A stretch of DNA of 64,000 nt from Sphagnum magellanicum (taxonomy: Eukaryota > Streptophyta > Sphagnopsida > Sphagnales > Sphagnaceae), in the NCBI GenBank assembly GCA_021904315.1, contig CM038911.1, positions 11,257,390 to 11,321,389 on the forward strand, in the 5' to 3' direction. The position numbers were made by a program, and so were the translations under genes. Every line of letters begins with the position of its first letter. Position 1 is the stretch's first letter. Positions 62,308-64,000 of this stretch are shown in pieces. The notes beneath the pieces were generated by a model, which was given only the letters and a program-made list of their open reading frames with translations, ran no database searches and was not told the DNA's origin.

Positions 62308-63860
62308 AGCTGACGATTGAGCCTTATCCAAAACCCACTTCACAAATATTATGTAAAGAAACTCTCACTCTAGCAAGTCTGAGTTATAGAGCTTCTAAAC
62401 CTCATACTTAAAGGTGCGGAACATGGCTGCAAGAAAATTATCTTCTACTGATTCTTCCAAGATAGTAACAAACAAGCTCTTTTCATAGTTCTAACCCAAC
62501 TTCAGTCTTGTCCTTTGCTAGACTTTCTCCCAATGCAAAATCCCCTTCGCACCAGAATTCTATGTTACGGCATGAAAGATCCATGAATATGAAGAAGAAC
62601 CATTCAAACAACCAGCTCTCCACAAACTCCTCCTCCGCCGCTTAGGAGTTTTCTCACCACTGCAAATATCTCTCTCAACCCATTGACATTGATCTTCTGC
62701 TTGCTCACAAGAAAACCATCTACCAAAAAGCTGCAAAAACCATACTCTACTCCTACACAGACACCCTCCTGGAATTGCGCCACAACAACCCACCAGCATC
62801 ACCTCAAGGACGACATCTCTCAAGCACAACCAAGTCTGATGATCCAACTGATTGGGTGATTAAGTCAATGCAACCAAGATCATCATCATTACCATCATCA
62901 TTATAAGCAGCAAAGGAGAACAGGAATCAAAGATCGGACCTGGATTTTGGATCTGCTTCGGTGAGGGGTTTAGGACCTACTTTGTTCTTTTGAGGAAACC
63001 CCGTTTGTGCTTTTACACTGATGGGTGCTGTCTCTTGGTTGGACATTGGTCCTCTCTTTTTGGGTTTAGGGTTCCTTTGGGCTTTTATTAAGTTAGGCAG
63101 GGTTTCATGATTTTGGAGGATTTTGGAGGAAAACACTCTTGGAGGTATGAAGTATGAAGTAACTTGGGGATAGAATTTTGCAATCCCTAGCAGGTAGCTA
63201 GATCATCACCCTATTATTATCTCTTGAAGCAGTCTACACTCATGTCCAAAAATTCCAAACTGTTTGGGTTGCTTTTGGACATCTCTATTTACTCCTAATT
63301 TTCTTACACTAATTTTTGCCTTTTAAAAGACAAGACCATTTTAAAGTTCAATCCAACTTGAGGCTCTGTTTTTTGACATCTTATCAATTATTTATGAATT
63401 TATGAATAACATTTGTAGTGCCTTCTTAAATTGTGAGTAGGCTCATAACTGAATAGCTACTCAAGCAGTCCCGCCCCACACACCCACTCACCCCTCTTCA
63501 ATAACACTTAGAAGTTACTGGGCGTCTTTGTTGGCTGTACCTGTAAGGGAGAGACTCTGGAATGATGCATTTTCATTTGGGGGGGGTGGGTTGGGTTTCA
63601 TTTTGGATTTTGGTATTCGCACCATGTTCCCCAATCTATTCCCAATAGCAACACACTAACTTTATCCCATATGTTTTGCCCATTATTCTACCCTTGTAAC
63701 CTATGTATATACACCAAATGTACTTTTCCCTGAGGGTGGAGTAATGTGAATTTTCTTTCCAAAAGCAGACAGATTTTGAGGAAGACTTCTCTGAATCTGC
63801 CATACTAGGTTCCAAGAGGCTGAAATATATAGCAAGATTCTGAAGTCTTTCCACTTTCCT
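62308..63860 (-). promoter_or_regulatory. 5' region of the DUF3755 gene
   Basis: On + it carries TTTAGGGTT (63065-63073), a telo-box in the gene's direction (AACCCTAAA), about 760 bp upstream of the ATG. A short AGTATGAAGT duplication lies near 63145. The frame at 62560-62847 matches no family I know. From 63.2 kb on I see nothing beyond a G7 run (63580) and the repeat copy at the window's end. Confidence 0.35.
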
Positions 63861-63945
63861 TTATATCTTGTAGTCAAATTTGGCTAATTGCTCTTGTGGA
63901 TGATTGCTAGGGCAGCTACATCACAAAATTGGAAAACAAAATGTG
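63861..63945 (-). repeat. dispersed short repeat, copy D (core only)
   Basis: TTATATCTTGTAGTCAAATT, TGGCTAATTGCTCTTGTGGA and GCTACATCACAAAATTGG, then an A-rich end (GAAAACAAAA), in the same orientation as copy A. It may continue 5' in a worn form. It lies upstream of the DUF3755 gene. Confidence 0.6.
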
Positions 63946-64000
63946 ATAAGTAGAACAGGCCCCCTTTGTTTTCCTTTTTTAGGGTTAAAGGAGAGTCCTA

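Noticed and set aside
1-64000. LTR retroelements or virus-derived genes
   Set aside because: I saw no protease, reverse transcriptase, integrase or capsid motifs and no long direct terminal repeats. Strongly decayed solo LTRs could still be missed by eye.

Overview
The window is nuclear DNA of a land plant, most likely a non-seed plant (bryophyte, lycophyte or fern). The evidence is spliced GT-AG genes, plant-only families (RALF peptide, B3 factor, DUF3755, PLS-type PPR), plastid-targeted bacterial-type genes with N-terminal extensions, TTTAGGG-type telomere-like motifs, and a SWIM-finger MULE transposase. The species cannot be named from the sequence alone. I saw no LTR-element or viral polyprotein.

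Layout. 0.8-2.5 kb (-): two-exon LptB-like ABC ATPase gene. 7.85-8.23 kb (-): single-exon RALF prepropeptide. 8.88-18.87 kb: a roughly 10 kb decayed MULE-type DNA transposon with 28-bp terminal inverted repeats, a broken SWIM transposase on the - strand, and repeat-packed arms in which GGTATTGC/GCAATACC recurs. 24.35-26.7 kb (-): three-exon B3-domain regulator with an EAR-like motif. 27.4-28.4 kb: an array of spaced, partly palindromic repeats. 28.4-37 kb: AT-rich desert with (TA)n tracts, a T-rich block and a possible SINE. 37.1-47.9 kb: more gene-like DNA holding unprocessed remnants of at least three host genes, all on + (LDAH, AXR1 and a PPR gene). 49.75-51.08 kb: degenerate tandem array of about 87 bp period. 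53.4-62.9 kb: the intact gene-rich end, with amidophosphoribosyltransferase (+, 5 exons), a CPBP/Rce1-like membrane protease (+, 4 exons) and a DUF3755 protein (-, 7 exons).

The exon models for the five spliced or intact main genes were derived by eye. Splice phases agree across every junction, and the spliced models restore family motifs that the unspliced frames break. Three of the products (LptB-like, PurF, CPBP) have plastid-transit-like N termini. They are separate genes, and there is no sign of an operon or of a defence system.

The most interesting signals are the organisation of the 10 kb transposon (inverted arms plus a dense short palindromic motif), a short interspersed repeat whose copies lie upstream of four of the five genes, the same-strand multi-gene pseudogene block, the palindromic repeat array beside the B3 gene, and nuclear retention of an LptB-type ATPase.
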